A stretch of 64,000 nucleotides of DNA from Lactiplantibacillus plantarum EGD-AQ4 (GCF_000463075.2 NZ_AVAQ01000006.1:1-64000); one strand, 5' to 3'; shown: positions 15,691 through 25,519, counted from the first letter of the stretch. Made by a program: numbers and translations. Notes: generated from the sequence alone by a model not told the origin.

Positions 15691-17766
15691 CTATTTCGTT
15701 AGTTCGTTCAAAAATGCTGTACTAATTAACTGATAAAGTTGCTGGCGGTCACCGGTCATAAAGGTCTGCGTGTTCTTGCGGCTTTCGATGACCAGCGCAC
15801 TCAGCTTACCCATCAGCCGATTTTCAAAATCACTGATATTAGCGGGGCCGAGCATTAACACGATCCGCTGTAACCGAATGGATTGGTTATCCATACTCTT
15901 AAAAGGTAACGGTTGGTCGAGTTCGAAGATCGCACAATAGGGTGCGGTGACTTCCTGACTCAACGTGTGAACCAGCGCCAAATTCGTATTTGGAATGCCC
16001 ACTGGCGCTAGTCCTAAACGGTGTAACAACCGCCCCGCTACCTCTAAGGGGTCATGAATCAGATTGGGATCAATATGCCGCGTGATTTTGACCAAGGTCT
16101 CCGCAATCGTCTCATCCTCATTTCGAATCGGCGTGATGGTGAAGCGGTCTAGGATTTGCTTGGCGACCGTCATTTGTTGGTAGACGGTGTCAAAATCAAG
16201 CGTGGTGGTCGTTGGTTCATCGGTTGGAGACTCGACCACCTTGGTACTTGGAAAATACTGATGAATATATTCCCGCAAGGCCGTGACTTCGTTCTCCAAC
16301 AAGAGTGGACTGACCACCCGGTAGTTCAACTTGAATCCTGGTAGACTCGTCGTCGAGAGGATCATATCGAAATCTTGCAGATGAATCTGCCCTAAGCTAC
16401 CAATCCGGGCAACCTCAATCGACGTAATCTCTGGGACTAACCGGGCCAAACGCGTCTTCAAGATGCGGGCGGTCGTCATCCCATTGGGACACAGCACCAA
16501 GACTTTGAGCGATTGATGGCTCAACTGTTGCTCATAGGTGCTGGCAAAGTGAATCAGCAAGTACGTTAACTCGTCAGTCGTGAAGTTCTGGTCGGTAAAG
16601 ACTTGGAAAAAGCCGCGTACCACCGCTGAATACAACTTCGGATATTGCTCACGAACTTCTTGGAGTTCAGAGCTCGGTGGTACCGGTCCGCTGACCCCGT
16701 TGCGTTGCAAAGCAATCTGCATGTGCGCCGTGAGGTTATTCAGCAACCGGTCATCCGTCCCAAACGACCAATCGAAGTTCGTCGCAACCGCATCAATGAA
16801 TTGTTTGACCTGATACGTGAGTTGCAAATCGTAATTCGATAATGAGGCGTCCTGGTCGATGCGGAAAGTCAATCCCTTGATCTGCTGGGCTAAAAAGTCA
16901 ATTTCTGCACCCGTGACCAACGCTTTGATCTGCTCTGGTAACTGCGTCATAATCGCCAACGCGATCCGCTGATACTTCAAGAAATCATCGCGGTTGATGC
17001 CCCGCAAGTACGTCACGCGCTGCTGATGTTGCAATCGCATGATGCCCGTCGTCAGGGTGATGATCAACTGTTGGAGCTGACCATCGGGGACCGACGCAAA
17101 GTACTTCTTCTTCAATCCACGAACGGCTTGGTAACACGTAATCAATGATTGCGCATCTAGTAAATTCAAGAAATACGACTGTTCATCACTCGATGAAACG
17201 GCAAGTCCCTGATTCAACTTCCCAATCGTTTTAAAAAACTCATAGTCGTTGATTTCATTATTTAAAATGGTGGCAAAGAGATTACGAATGCTGCCCTCGG
17301 TCCCGGCAACTTGAATGCCCCGTGACTTCAGTCGTTCAATGGATAATTCGTAGTCTGCAAACGGCGTCGTCAAGGCCGTTAAATCATTTGAGATTGTCGC
17401 CACACTCACATCAAAATCAAGCGCGAGTTCTTTTAATTTTACGGCATGATCCGTCATCAACAACCGACAAGCTAAGGCATTCTGGCGCGTCTGCGAATCA
17501 AACGCCGGCGCGAGTTTGCGTCCTGCTGTCAACTGGCCTTGAAATTCAGCCAATGCCGCTGGGGATCCAGTCAGCTGAAAATGATGTTTTTCATTCACAA
17601 TCTTCAAATCAGCATTCGCTAACACTAATTCCAGATTGCTAAATTCCCGATAAATCGTGCGCCGACTACTGTTGAGACCGGTTTCAATCTGACTCATTGA
17701 AAGTCCGGTGGGATTCGCCAGCAACAACTGTAACAACTCGTCTTGACGTTGTGTGAACTTAACCAT
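15691..17766 (-). CDS. mtlR: Mannitol operon activator MtlR (BglG/PRD type)
   Basis: The 691-residue regulator starts with a winged helix (NPTGLSMSQIETGLNSSRRT, residues 18-37) and a second HTH-like segment (LKELALDFDVSVATISNDL). Two PTS-regulation domains then fill about residues 190-400. An EIIB-Gat-like domain carries LCPNGMTTARIL near residue 428, and the C-terminal EIIA-like domain contains ALVHTLSQEV. In known systems phosphorylation of PRDs and the EIIA/EIIB-like domains by HPr, EIIA and EIIB sets activity, giving mannitol induction and catabolite control. Placement between mtlA and mtlF is typical of this group. Likely operators lie upstream of mtlA. Confidence 0.93.
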   Translation of the reverse strand: MVKFTQRQDELLQLLLANPTGLSMSQIETGLNSSRRTIYREFSNLELVLANADLKIVNEKHHFQLTGSPAALAEFQGQLTAGRKLAPAFDSQTRQNALACRLLMTDHAVKLKELALDFDVSVATISNDLTALTTPFADYELSIERLKSRGIQVAGTEGSIRNLFATILNNEINDYEFFKTIGKLNQGLAVSSSDEQSYFLNLLDAQSLITCYQAVRGLKKKYFASVPDGQLQQLIITLTTGIMRLQHQQRVTYLRGINRDDFLKYQRIALAIMTQLPEQIKALVTGAEIDFLAQQIKGLTFRIDQDASLSNYDLQLTYQVKQFIDAVATNFDWSFGTDDRLLNNLTAHMQIALQRNGVSGPVPPSSELQEVREQYPKLYSAVVRGFFQVFTDQNFTTDELTYLLIHFASTYEQQLSHQSLKVLVLCPNGMTTARILKTRLARLVPEITSIEVARIGSLGQIHLQDFDMILSTTSLPGFKLNYRVVSPLLLENEVTALREYIHQYFPSTKVVESPTDEPTTTTLDFDTVYQQMTVAKQILDRFTITPIRNEDETIAETLVKITRHIDPNLIHDPLEVAGRLLHRLGLAPVGIPNTNLALVHTLSQEVTAPYCAIFELDQPLPFKSMDNQSIRLQRIVLMLGPANISDFENRLMGKLSALVIESRKNTQTFMTGDRQQLYQLISTAFLNELTK

Positions 17767-17803
17767 GGTGCCACCTCATAATATAAATGGTATTAATATC
17801 ATT

Positions 17804-19645
17804 TTATTTCAATTCTGATACCATCTTATCATACTTCGGTGAGCTCAATAGGTCGTCAGTAATGAGGACTTGAACTTGTGTGTAGCGGGTCTTTAAGTTC
17901 TTGGCCGCTTCGGCACTGGAGACCACTAACAAGCTGTTGCTGTCCGTCAATTCATCGATTCCTAAGTTCTTAACACTAACATGTTTGTTGGCCTTCTTGA
18001 CGCGGTCCTTCATTAAGGACGTTGCCATCGTCGCGGTTCCCAAATGACCGTCATGGTGAACGAAGACGATTTCGTCAACAACACTTAAATCTAAGTTAGC
18101 TGGCAATGCATCCGGCGTGTCTGTAGTTGCTTGTGGTTCAGCTGCTGCAGATGCAGGGGCATCACTAACTTGGTCGCGCGCCTTCAAGTTAACAACGACT
18201 TGATCATATTTTGGACTGCTCAAGAAGTTATCAACGGCAAGGCGTAATGCGTGGGGTGCTTTTTGAGCTGCCCGGTCAGCCAATTCGTTTTGCGTAATCA
18301 CTAATAAACCTGGTTCGTCTTTCAAGTTGCTGATTGCCGTGTTCGTAACGGACATGTTGATTCCGGCCTTCTTGACCTTATCCCGTAAGAGCGAAGCACC
18401 CATTGCGGATGAGCCCATTCCGGCATCGCAGGCGAAGATAATGTGGTCGACATCTTTATATGAAGCAATCACATCAGCAGGTTCAGCATCTGTTGCACTA
18501 GCAGTCGCCGTGTTACCACCCTTCATGTCGCTCATCTTACCTTGAGCAGCGGCCAAATCATCCGTATCCGTTGACTTGTCACGTTTCAAGATAATGGCGG
18601 CAACGATGAAGGAGGCTAAGGTGGCTAGAATCACACCCACAACCAAGCCAATGTAATTCGAAACACTCTTTGGTGACATCAATAATAGTGAAATGATGGA
18701 ACCAGGTGAAGGTGTTGAACGTAAACCAACGTTTAAAATACTAAATGTGGCCGTCCCAGTCACCCCACCAGCGATAACAGCTAGGAATAATGCTGGCTTC
18801 ATTAGAACGTATGGGAAGTAGATTTCGTGAATCCCGCCCAAGAATTGAATGATGATGGCACTTGGCGCAGATGCTTTGGCGGTACCTTTACCGAATAAAG
18901 CAAACGCGAGTAACACACCAAGACCTGGACCTGGATCAGGTTCGAGCAAGAACAGAATTGATTTCCCTGCACTAGCCGCCGCTTGAATCCCAAGTGGAGT
19001 CAAAATTCCTTGGTTAATCGCATTGTTCAAGAATAAAATCTTCGCTGGTTCAATGAAGACGTTCGCTAATGGCAATAGCTTCATTTGGATAATCCAGTTA
19101 ACCCCGGCAGCCATTAATGCACTAGCACCGGCAACCAGCGGGCCAATCGCATAATAACCAACGATGGCTAATAACATCCCGATGATCCCAGCGGAAAAAT
19201 TGTTGACCAACATTTCAAATCCGCTCTTGACCTTATCGGAAATAGCGTCGTCCCACTTCTTAATGCACCAACCGCCTAAAGGTCCCATAATCATGGCACC
19301 AATAAACATCGGAATTGTAGAACCGACGATAACCCCCATCGTGGCAATCGCACCAACGACCCCACCACGGTGACCGGCAAACAGTGTCCCACCGGTAAAC
19401 GCAATCAATAATGGTAATAAGTAATGAACCATTGGCTGAATCATCTTAGCTAATCCAGCATTTGGCCACCACCCACCAGCCATGAAGATGGCGGTGATTA
19501 AGCCCCAAGCAATGAAGGCACCGATGTTCGGCATCACCATGTTGCTCAGTGCGCTCCCAAATTTTTGAACGCGGGCCTTGACGCCCAACTTTTTCTTTGC
19601 AACAGGAGCGCTTTGGGTTGCAGTTGTATTTACATTTTCACTCAT
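17804..19645 (-). CDS. mtlA: PTS mannitol EIICB with an extra EIIB-like domain
   Basis: The 613-residue permease imports and phosphorylates mannitol. The EIIC part (about residues 25-355) has the GIHEIYFPYV motif at 271-280. EIIB follows, with the phosphocysteine at C406 in FACDAGMGSSAMG. A Pro/Ala-rich linker (about 490-518) joins a second EIIB-like domain (520-613). Its helix LMKDRVKKA and end LLSSPKYDKMVSELK mirror the first domain, but the Cys is replaced by histidine (VFVHHDGHLGTATM). Typical Gram-positive MtlA is about 470-480 residues, so this is a domain duplication with loss of the nucleophile. ATG 19645 has AGGAG upstream. Confidence 0.93.
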   Translation of the reverse strand: MSENVNTTATQSAPVAKKKLGVKARVQKFGSALSNMVMPNIGAFIAWGLITAIFMAGGWWPNAGLAKMIQPMVHYLLPLLIAFTGGTLFAGHRGGVVGAIATMGVIVGSTIPMFIGAMIMGPLGGWCIKKWDDAISDKVKSGFEMLVNNFSAGIIGMLLAIVGYYAIGPLVAGASALMAAGVNWIIQMKLLPLANVFIEPAKILFLNNAINQGILTPLGIQAAASAGKSILFLLEPDPGPGLGVLLAFALFGKGTAKASAPSAIIIQFLGGIHEIYFPYVLMKPALFLAVIAGGVTGTATFSILNVGLRSTPSPGSIISLLLMSPKSVSNYIGLVVGVILATLASFIVAAIILKRDKSTDTDDLAAAQGKMSDMKGGNTATASATDAEPADVIASYKDVDHIIFACDAGMGSSAMGASLLRDKVKKAGINMSVTNTAISNLKDEPGLLVITQNELADRAAQKAPHALRLAVDNFLSSPKYDQVVVNLKARDQVSDAPASAAAEPQATTDTPDALPANLDLSVVDEIVFVHHDGHLGTATMATSLMKDRVKKANKHVSVKNLGIDELTDSNSLLVVSSAEAAKNLKTRYTQVQVLITDDLLSSPKYDKMVSELK

Positions 19646-19679
19646 CAGGTAAAGCTCCTTCCTTTTTCTTAACAACTTA

Positions 19680-19708
19680 ATCATATCTATCGCGGTAAGC
19701 GGTTTCAA
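19680..19708 (-). promoter_or_regulatory. mtl promoter with cre-like site
   Basis: On the minus strand -35 TTGAAA (19703-19708), 17 bases and -10 TATGAT (19680-19685) form the promoter. TGAAACCGCTTACC, read on the minus strand over 19694-19707, matches the cre consensus at 13 of 14 positions. It overlaps the promoter, which implies CcpA repression. Confidence 0.75.
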
Positions 19709-19727
19709 GAACATCTAGGTAGACCCG

Positions 19728-19747
19728 TGGCACAACAAACTGTGCCA
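19728..19747. promoter_or_regulatory. Probable MtlR activator site 1
   Basis: TGGCACA-N6-TGTGCCA is a perfect inverted repeat 20 bases upstream of the mtl -35, the normal place for an activator. It resembles the TTGNCACA-TGTGNCAA half-sites known for MtlR, although the six-base spacer differs from the usual four. Confidence 0.6.
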
Positions 19748-19779
19748 GAATTAAACTCACTAATTCACAAAAATCGAAT

Positions 19780-19797
19780 TTGTCACAAGTGTGATAA
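19780..19797. promoter_or_regulatory. Probable MtlR activator site 2
   Basis: TTGTCACA-AG-TGTGATAA again carries CACA/TGTG half-sites, with a two-base spacer, about 50 bases further upstream. It may be a second, weaker site or chance. Confidence 0.4.
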
Positions 19798-20008
19798 ACG
19801 CCTACATATCAGCAAGGAAAGTGGTTACATTCGAAATTACTTTCAAATTATGATTGCGTTTTCACAAGCTAATTTGCAGATTTGCTACCGTTTTAGTGGT
19901 CAATCAGACTCACCGTTTTCTCATTTTAAACAGTGGAAAATCAAATTGCCGTTGTAATCCCTGGTCAAGCTCCTATACTTATACTTAACTAAGGAGTGAC
20001 TGATTAGA

Positions 20009-21424
20009 ATGAAAAAAGACACAGATTGTACCGAAATACTAGTTGGGAAAGCCGCCAGCATGGATGGTTCGACCATCGTTGCGCGTAACGAAGACGGCTA
20101 TGGCCCAATTAATCCCATTAAGTTTATTGTCCACGAAGCCCACGACCAGACGAACGCCAGCTATACGTCCGTCACGACCGGGGTCACCGTACCGCTACCG
20201 GACCACGCTTACCGCTATACCGCGACGCCACAAGCCGACCAGCACGATGGCCGTTATGAAGAAGCGGGCATCAACGAATTCAACGTTGGCATGAGCGCAA
20301 CGGAAACAACGGCGACCAATGCCCGCGTTCTCGGCTACGATCCACTGGTCCACGATGGTGTCGACGAAGAAGCCATGGTCACCCTGGTCTTGCCTTACAT
20401 CAAAAGCGCTAAGGAAGGCGTCCAACGACTAGGCGCCCTCATTGAAAAATACGGCACCGGCGAAAGTAACAGTATCGCCTTCAACGACCATGACGATATT
20501 TGGTTATTGGAAACTGCCGGCGGTCACCATTGGGGCGCGGTGCGGATGCCAGAAGACACTTACGCCATCGTTCCTAATCAGACGGTTTTGCAGGAAATGG
20601 ACCTCAACGACACCGCGAACTACTTAGCCGCTAGTGATTTAGCTGACTTTGTTAATCAGTATCACTTAAATCCTAATCCAGGCCACTTTAATTTCCGTGA
20701 GATCTTTGGCACCCAAAATGAGGCGGATGCTTACTACAACACCCCTCGGACTTGGTATGGACAAAAATTATTCAACCCAGAAATCGCACAAAATCCGACC
20801 GACCAAGACATGCCGTTGTTCCGGCACCCAAGTAAAAAACTAGCGATTGAAGACGTCCAATTCTTCCTGTCTTCGCACTACAACGGGACCCCTTACGACC
20901 CGTTTGGCACCTTTGCCTCGGGTGACCACCGCGAACAAACGCGGTACCGGTCAATTGCGATGGACCGCAACCAATGCTCGTCCATTCTCCAAATTCGCAA
21001 TGACGTCCCTGCTGAGCAGGCGGCCATTCAATGGATCGCGATGGGCTTCTTCGCCTACGCCCCCTACGTCCCATTCTTTACGAATATCAACGACACGCCG
21101 CTGGACTACCGCAATACGACTGGCACCGTCGACGTCGACAACGTGTACTGGCTGTCGAAGACCCTCTCTGTTCTGATCGAACCGCACTGGCATGAATTTG
21201 CTGAGACGGTCAATGCTTATCGCGACGGCTGTCAATCCTATGCACGGGGCCGGGTCGCCGCAACCGACGCCGCGCTCACTGGCAACGCCACGACATTTTT
21301 AACCCAGGCCAACGCTGAAACAGCTGGTGAAATTTCAAAGTGGACCCACGCCTTGTTCGACACGCTGGTTAAGCAAGGCTTGTTGTTATCGAAGACGACC
21401 TGGGAAAAGGGACAGAACTTGTAA
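20009..21424 (+). CDS. pepD: C69 family dipeptidase
   Basis: The 471-residue N-terminal-nucleophile hydrolase splits dipeptides in the cytosol. The predicted nucleophile is C7 in TDCTEILVGKAASMDGSTIVARNEDG-like sequence (here DCTEILVGKA then MDGSTIVARNED). That implies removal of a six-residue leader, as in other C69 enzymes. Other family stretches are FNVGMSATET, WLLETAGGHHW and YFEDVQFFLSSHYNGT-like sequence near residue 290. AGGAG precedes ATG 20009 by about 12 bases. It is divergent from mtlA and monocistronic. It would work with the peptide-binding proteins encoded elsewhere in the window. Confidence 0.92.
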   Translation: MKKDTDCTEILVGKAASMDGSTIVARNEDGYGPINPIKFIVHEAHDQTNASYTSVTTGVTVPLPDHAYRYTATPQADQHDGRYEEAGINEFNVGMSATETTATNARVLGYDPLVHDGVDEEAMVTLVLPYIKSAKEGVQRLGALIEKYGTGESNSIAFNDHDDIWLLETAGGHHWGAVRMPEDTYAIVPNQTVLQEMDLNDTANYLAASDLADFVNQYHLNPNPGHFNFREIFGTQNEADAYYNTPRTWYGQKLFNPEIAQNPTDQDMPLFRHPSKKLAIEDVQFFLSSHYNGTPYDPFGTFASGDHREQTRYRSIAMDRNQCSSILQIRNDVPAEQAAIQWIAMGFFAYAPYVPFFTNINDTPLDYRNTTGTVDVDNVYWLSKTLSVLIEPHWHEFAETVNAYRDGCQSYARGRVAATDAALTGNATTFLTQANAETAGEISKWTHALFDTLVKQGLLLSKTTWEKGQNL

Positions 21425-21498
21425 AGCGTACTGTTCGGATATCTCCGCCGTATGCTGACTTATCATGGCCCTGTCACGTTAGATTAGAAGCCAATTTA

Positions 21499-21528
21499 AA
21501 AACGGCCTTCAAATTTGAAGGTCGTTTT
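21499..21528. terminator. Terminator after the dipeptidase gene
   Basis: AAAACGGCCTTC pairs with GAAGGTCGTTTT around a six-base loop. It is symmetrical and may serve the convergent AraC-family gene too. Confidence 0.85.
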
Positions 21529-21565
21529 AGTTTGCCGCCAGCTTTTGGTGTCTCTTATTCGGGTT

Positions 21566-22474
21566 TCATTTATGATGTGCTGCGCGATAACCATGTCGTT
21601 CCCGATAGTCATTTGGCGTCGTCGCAACCTCACGCTTGAAGGCCGCAAAGAAACTACTGTCATTTTTATACCCTAATTCAGCTGCAATTTGTTCAATTCG
21701 TTTATTGGAAAATGCCAACATCCGTTTTGCTAGTTCAATTCGAATAAAGGTTAACTGTTCTGAAAAACTCTTTTTAAATAGCTGCCGACACAACCTAGAA
21801 AAGTAGTTCTGGTCATAACCAAAATAACTCGCGGTCTGCTTTAGCGTTGCATCCGCATTATGTGCTACCAAGTAAGTAAAGATCATGCCTGATTGTGTAT
21901 CTGCGTTGACGTGCCGCATGTTTTTTCCCGGAAAATATGAATCGGTAATTGAAATGCGCTCTTCATGATTACGTAACAGCTCAGTCATTAACAGCCCCAC
22001 CGTCATTTCCCGCTGATAATCTATAAAAACATCTCTTAAATCCTGCCGCTCGATTTCCGCGAGCAACGCAAAATATCGTTGTGTCAGTTGATCCTTTAAA
22101 TGTCGGTACACGATAAAGCGCAGTTCATGTTCACCCGCATTCATCAAATCGTGAACCATTGGATTGTCTCCAACAACGACTAGATTCAATGGTGTTGGTG
22201 CGTGCAATCGTTCTGAAAAGACCGTCACTCGTACCGGATCAGCTAAATTTCTTACTTCTAGCGGTAACGCTGATGAAACCATCACAATATCATCCGGTGA
22301 TAGCGTGACATACTTACCCGCTAGTTCAAGTTCAGCAAATCCATGGCTCACAATAAAGCGAATGTGAAATATTGAACGCTTGTTTTTTGCGTGAGCTAAA
22401 TCATTTTCCACTAGCCCTATGAAATCGTCTTCTTTCATGTGATATGACGCTTTTATTATCATTTCAAATGCCAT
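21566..22474 (-). CDS. AraC family transcriptional regulator
   Basis: The 302-residue protein has an N-terminal cupin-like sensor part and a C-terminal double HTH: IRIELAKRMLAFSNKRIEQI and AAELGYKNDSSFFAAFKREV, ending TTPNDYRERHG. These are hallmark AraC helices. AGGTG precedes ATG 22474. It is divergent from the flavoprotein reductase and MFS genes, which it most likely activates in response to their substrate. The effector is unknown. Confidence 0.9.
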   Translation of the reverse strand: MAFEMIIKASYHMKEDDFIGLVENDLAHAKNKRSIFHIRFIVSHGFAELELAGKYVTLSPDDIVMVSSALPLEVRNLADPVRVTVFSERLHAPTPLNLVVVGDNPMVHDLMNAGEHELRFIVYRHLKDQLTQRYFALLAEIERQDLRDVFIDYQREMTVGLLMTELLRNHEERISITDSYFPGKNMRHVNADTQSGMIFTYLVAHNADATLKQTASYFGYDQNYFSRLCRQLFKKSFSEQLTFIRIELAKRMLAFSNKRIEQIAAELGYKNDSSFFAAFKREVATTPNDYRERHGYRAAHHK

Positions 22475-22599
22475 TATTATCACCTAACAATCGTTAAAAG
22501 ATATATAAACATACTAATAAAGATATTATACACTATCAACTTGTGCATCTTTTAGCTTTATACTGATGCTGTAAATTTGAACAAAGGAGTGTCTTAACT

Positions 22600-24105
22600 A
22601 TGGCAAATCAAACAATTAATACCGATATTTTAGTTGCAGGTACAGGTGGAACAGGTCTAGCTGCTGCATACGCCGCCGTAACTCAAGGTCTTAACGTCAC
22701 CGTTATCGAAAAACAAGCCCAAATTGGCGGTAACACCAAAATTTCAAGTGGCTTTTTCGCTATCAACAGTCGTGAACAGCAACAAGCCGGCTTACACGTT
22801 ACAACCAAAGAAGCCATTGCACAATTGGCTGACTATAATCATTATCTGTCTAATGGCGCCTTACTATCACGTATCGTCAATAGTTCTGCAGATACGCTAG
22901 CTTGGTTGGAACAAATGGGTATGGAGATTAAGCTCAATCCCACTTCCAAGACCACTCAATTTGCTCATCGTAACAATGATTACCGCGGTGGTTCCTACCA
23001 CATGTACCAGAATAAGGACGAAAGCTACCAACGCATTCAACAGACATTGACAGACGCAGGGATCGACTTTCACTTTAATACGACTTTTACCGACCTGATG
23101 ATCCACGATGGCGAAGTCGTTGGTGCAACAGCCACGACCGCGGCAGGTGAGAAATTAGCGATCAATGCAAAGGCTGTCGTGGTTGCTACTGGTGGGTATG
23201 GTGGCGACCGTGAGAAAGTTGCGCGAACGATGCATACCACTAACCTTCGAACATTAGGCGTTCCAAACAATGGCGAGGGACTCACAGCAATGGTCAAAGC
23301 TGGCGGAACTGACATCGATAGTCATGCCTTGATTCACGCTGCCCAGTTAGCCAAATCTACAGTTACTCAGAAAACATCACACCAACATCTTGCTGGCTTT
23401 TCAGGCAATCCGTTGACACAACTATTATTGACACCGCAACTATGGGTAAACATGAACGGTCAACGATTCGCCAATGAAGACGTGGTGTACGATACCGTCG
23501 AATGGGCCAACGCCGCTTGGTCTCAGGGAGGAAAATACTTCTTTATCGTCGACCAGGCAACTCTCGACAAGTTTACTGCAGACCAAAATAGTGAGGAAGT
23601 CTCGCAAGCCGGACCCGGTGCAGCCACAGGTCATGGAGACTTTACCGCTTTAGCGGAAGAAGCAGTCGCTGGTCAAACAGCCTTTAAAGGGACAACTTTG
23701 GCCGAGTTAGCACAAAATGCAGGCATGGACCCTGACACGTTTGAACAAACCGTAACAACCTATAATCAGGCGGTTACGACCAAAAATGACGCTGAATTTA
23801 GTAAGCGCTCACAATCGTTGGCATACTCAGTTGTCGACGGACCATTCTATGCATTTATTAGCCAAGCAGCTTATCTCGGAACTGTCGGCGGCGTGCGGGT
23901 CGACCGTAATCTAGCTGTCCTTGATGATAATTTTAAGCCAATCCCGGGGCTTTATACTGGCGGTGCCAATGCTGGTGGGTATTACGAAGGACACAGTTAT
24001 CCTGCCTTTGAAGGGCTAGCATCTGGCTTCACGTGGACCTCTGGGCGAATTGCTGGTACCAGCGCAGCCGCCTATGCCAAGGCTAAATTAGCAGCAATTC
24101 ACTAA
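22600..24105 (+). CDS. FAD-dependent fumarate-reductase-like oxidoreductase
   Basis: The 501-residue protein matches the flavoprotein core of fumarate/urocanate/cinnamate reductases. It has the FAD-binding GTGGTGLAAAYAA near residue 14, the EKQAQIGGNTKISSGFF segment, VVVATGGYGGD near residue 196 and the C-terminal FAD loop GLYTGGANAGGYYEGHSYP. It lacks an N-terminal flavocytochrome heme domain and a covalent-FMN domain, so electrons must come from a partner or free reduced flavin. It forms an operon with an MFS transporter. In this genus such enzymes reduce acrylate-type acids (hydroxycinnamates, vinylphenols), so an unsaturated carboxylate is a reasonable substrate guess. Confidence 0.85.
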   Translation: MANQTINTDILVAGTGGTGLAAAYAAVTQGLNVTVIEKQAQIGGNTKISSGFFAINSREQQQAGLHVTTKEAIAQLADYNHYLSNGALLSRIVNSSADTLAWLEQMGMEIKLNPTSKTTQFAHRNNDYRGGSYHMYQNKDESYQRIQQTLTDAGIDFHFNTTFTDLMIHDGEVVGATATTAAGEKLAINAKAVVVATGGYGGDREKVARTMHTTNLRTLGVPNNGEGLTAMVKAGGTDIDSHALIHAAQLAKSTVTQKTSHQHLAGFSGNPLTQLLLTPQLWVNMNGQRFANEDVVYDTVEWANAAWSQGGKYFFIVDQATLDKFTADQNSEEVSQAGPGAATGHGDFTALAEEAVAGQTAFKGTTLAELAQNAGMDPDTFEQTVTTYNQAVTTKNDAEFSKRSQSLAYSVVDGPFYAFISQAAYLGTVGGVRVDRNLAVLDDNFKPIPGLYTGGANAGGYYEGHSYPAFEGLASGFTWTSGRIAGTSAAAYAKAKLAAIH

Positions 24106-24150
24106 TTGCTACGTCTCATAGTTCTAGTTAATTTTAAGGAGATGGCCTAA

Positions 24151-25362
24151 ATGGAAACAGCAAAATCGATGCCGGTATTAAACAAAGCTTACGTTTCTAA
24201 AACTCGCATTGGCGTTCTAGCGGTCAGTTCAATGGGAATGGCTGCATTAGCGATTACGCCTTCCTATGCTGCTATTGCGGCAAACTTTTCACTCAGTAAT
24301 ACAAGCGTGCAGATGCTGACGTCACTACCTAACCTATTTATGATGTTAGCCGGTCTGCTGATTGGTAAATTGACAGCAACAAAGCTCAATCTAAAAACCT
24401 TAACGTTGAGTGCAGTCGTACTCGTGATTATTGGTGGCTTTCTACCGCTAGCCTTCCATACTAATTTTATTTTCTTGCTATTCTGTTCTTGTCTGGTTGG
24501 CTTAGGTCAAGGGGCTTGCACTAACCTATCACAAGTTTTGATTTCTCAAATGTTGCCCGAAACTGAACGACAGTCTACGATGGGGCTAACGACCACTTTT
24601 ACCAATTTAGGTGGCATCGTCTTCATCATGGGTGGTGGCCAATTAGCTGCTAACAGTGGCTGGGTAAATAACTACTGGATTTACTTGTTCTCATTACTTA
24701 TTTTAATCGTGGTCATTACGCTAGTTCCCATGCACCCGGCAGCCGTGTCTGGAAATCAGCAAGACACCGGTGAACAGATCAAACTCAATAAATACGTCTT
24801 TTATTGCGCATTTTGGGGATTCTGCACACTACTGCTCAACAATGTTTTAAATAATAATATTTCTTTGTTTGTGGTGGAAGAAAAACTAGGAGCGACTTCG
24901 CAAGCTGCTTTAACGTCTACAATTTCACTGATTGGTGGAATGCTATGTGGTTTGATTGTCGGTGTCATTGGTAAGCGTTTCAAATATTCCTCTATCACGA
25001 TTTCATTTATCCTATACGGGCTTTCCTACTTATTGATTGGTTTTGGCCATTCACTATGGTTAGCCTTCGTGGGTAGCTTTATCGTTGGTGCAGCCATGAG
25101 TATCGCTATGGGCCAATTTCCATACCTAATTTCAATTTCTGTTGGCAAAAACAGTGTTTCAATGGCTCTAGGTGTGTACGTTGCAATTTACTCAATCGGT
25201 GGCGTCGTTAGCCCGTTCGTTGTTAATCCACTAACAAAATTAGTTGCTGGCATGGGTATCAACGTCTTTGTGGTCAGTGGAATTATTGCGCTAATCTTAG
25301 GCGTAATCTGTATGGGACTCCAATTCCAGAAAAAGTTAGTTGCAGCAGCGACCCAATCATAA
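24151..25362 (+). CDS. MFS transporter
   Basis: The 403-residue protein has 12 predicted membrane helices in two halves and a central cytoplasmic loop near residues 200-215. The loop after helix 2 (GKLTATKLNLKTL) and LPETERQSTMG after helix 4 fit the major facilitator family. AAGGAG precedes the ATG, which lies 45 bases after the reductase stop, so the two are cotranscribed. It probably imports the reductase substrate or exports its product. The cargo cannot be deduced. Confidence 0.88.
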   Translation: METAKSMPVLNKAYVSKTRIGVLAVSSMGMAALAITPSYAAIAANFSLSNTSVQMLTSLPNLFMMLAGLLIGKLTATKLNLKTLTLSAVVLVIIGGFLPLAFHTNFIFLLFCSCLVGLGQGACTNLSQVLISQMLPETERQSTMGLTTTFTNLGGIVFIMGGGQLAANSGWVNNYWIYLFSLLILIVVITLVPMHPAAVSGNQQDTGEQIKLNKYVFYCAFWGFCTLLLNNVLNNNISLFVVEEKLGATSQAALTSTISLIGGMLCGLIVGVIGKRFKYSSITISFILYGLSYLLIGFGHSLWLAFVGSFIVGAAMSIAMGQFPYLISISVGKNSVSMALGVYVAIYSIGGVVSPFVVNPLTKLVAGMGINVFVVSGIIALILGVICMGLQFQKKLVAAATQS

Positions 25363-25384
25363 AAGCAATCTTAGCCCTGCAATC

Positions 25385-25421
25385 AAAAAGTCTCACCCTG
25401 AATATCGTGGTGAGACTTTTT
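25385..25421 (+). terminator. Terminator of the reductase-MFS operon
   Basis: AAAAAGTCTCACC pairs with GGTGAGACTTTTT around an 11-base loop. Confidence 0.92.
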
Positions 25422-25519
25422 GTCTGTATTTACGACAATGGCAGCTGTCAACTGAGTAGCAAAGATCATGCAATACGTATTGTGCTAGTTACCTTATACT
25501 AAACAACAATTAACCGAGC

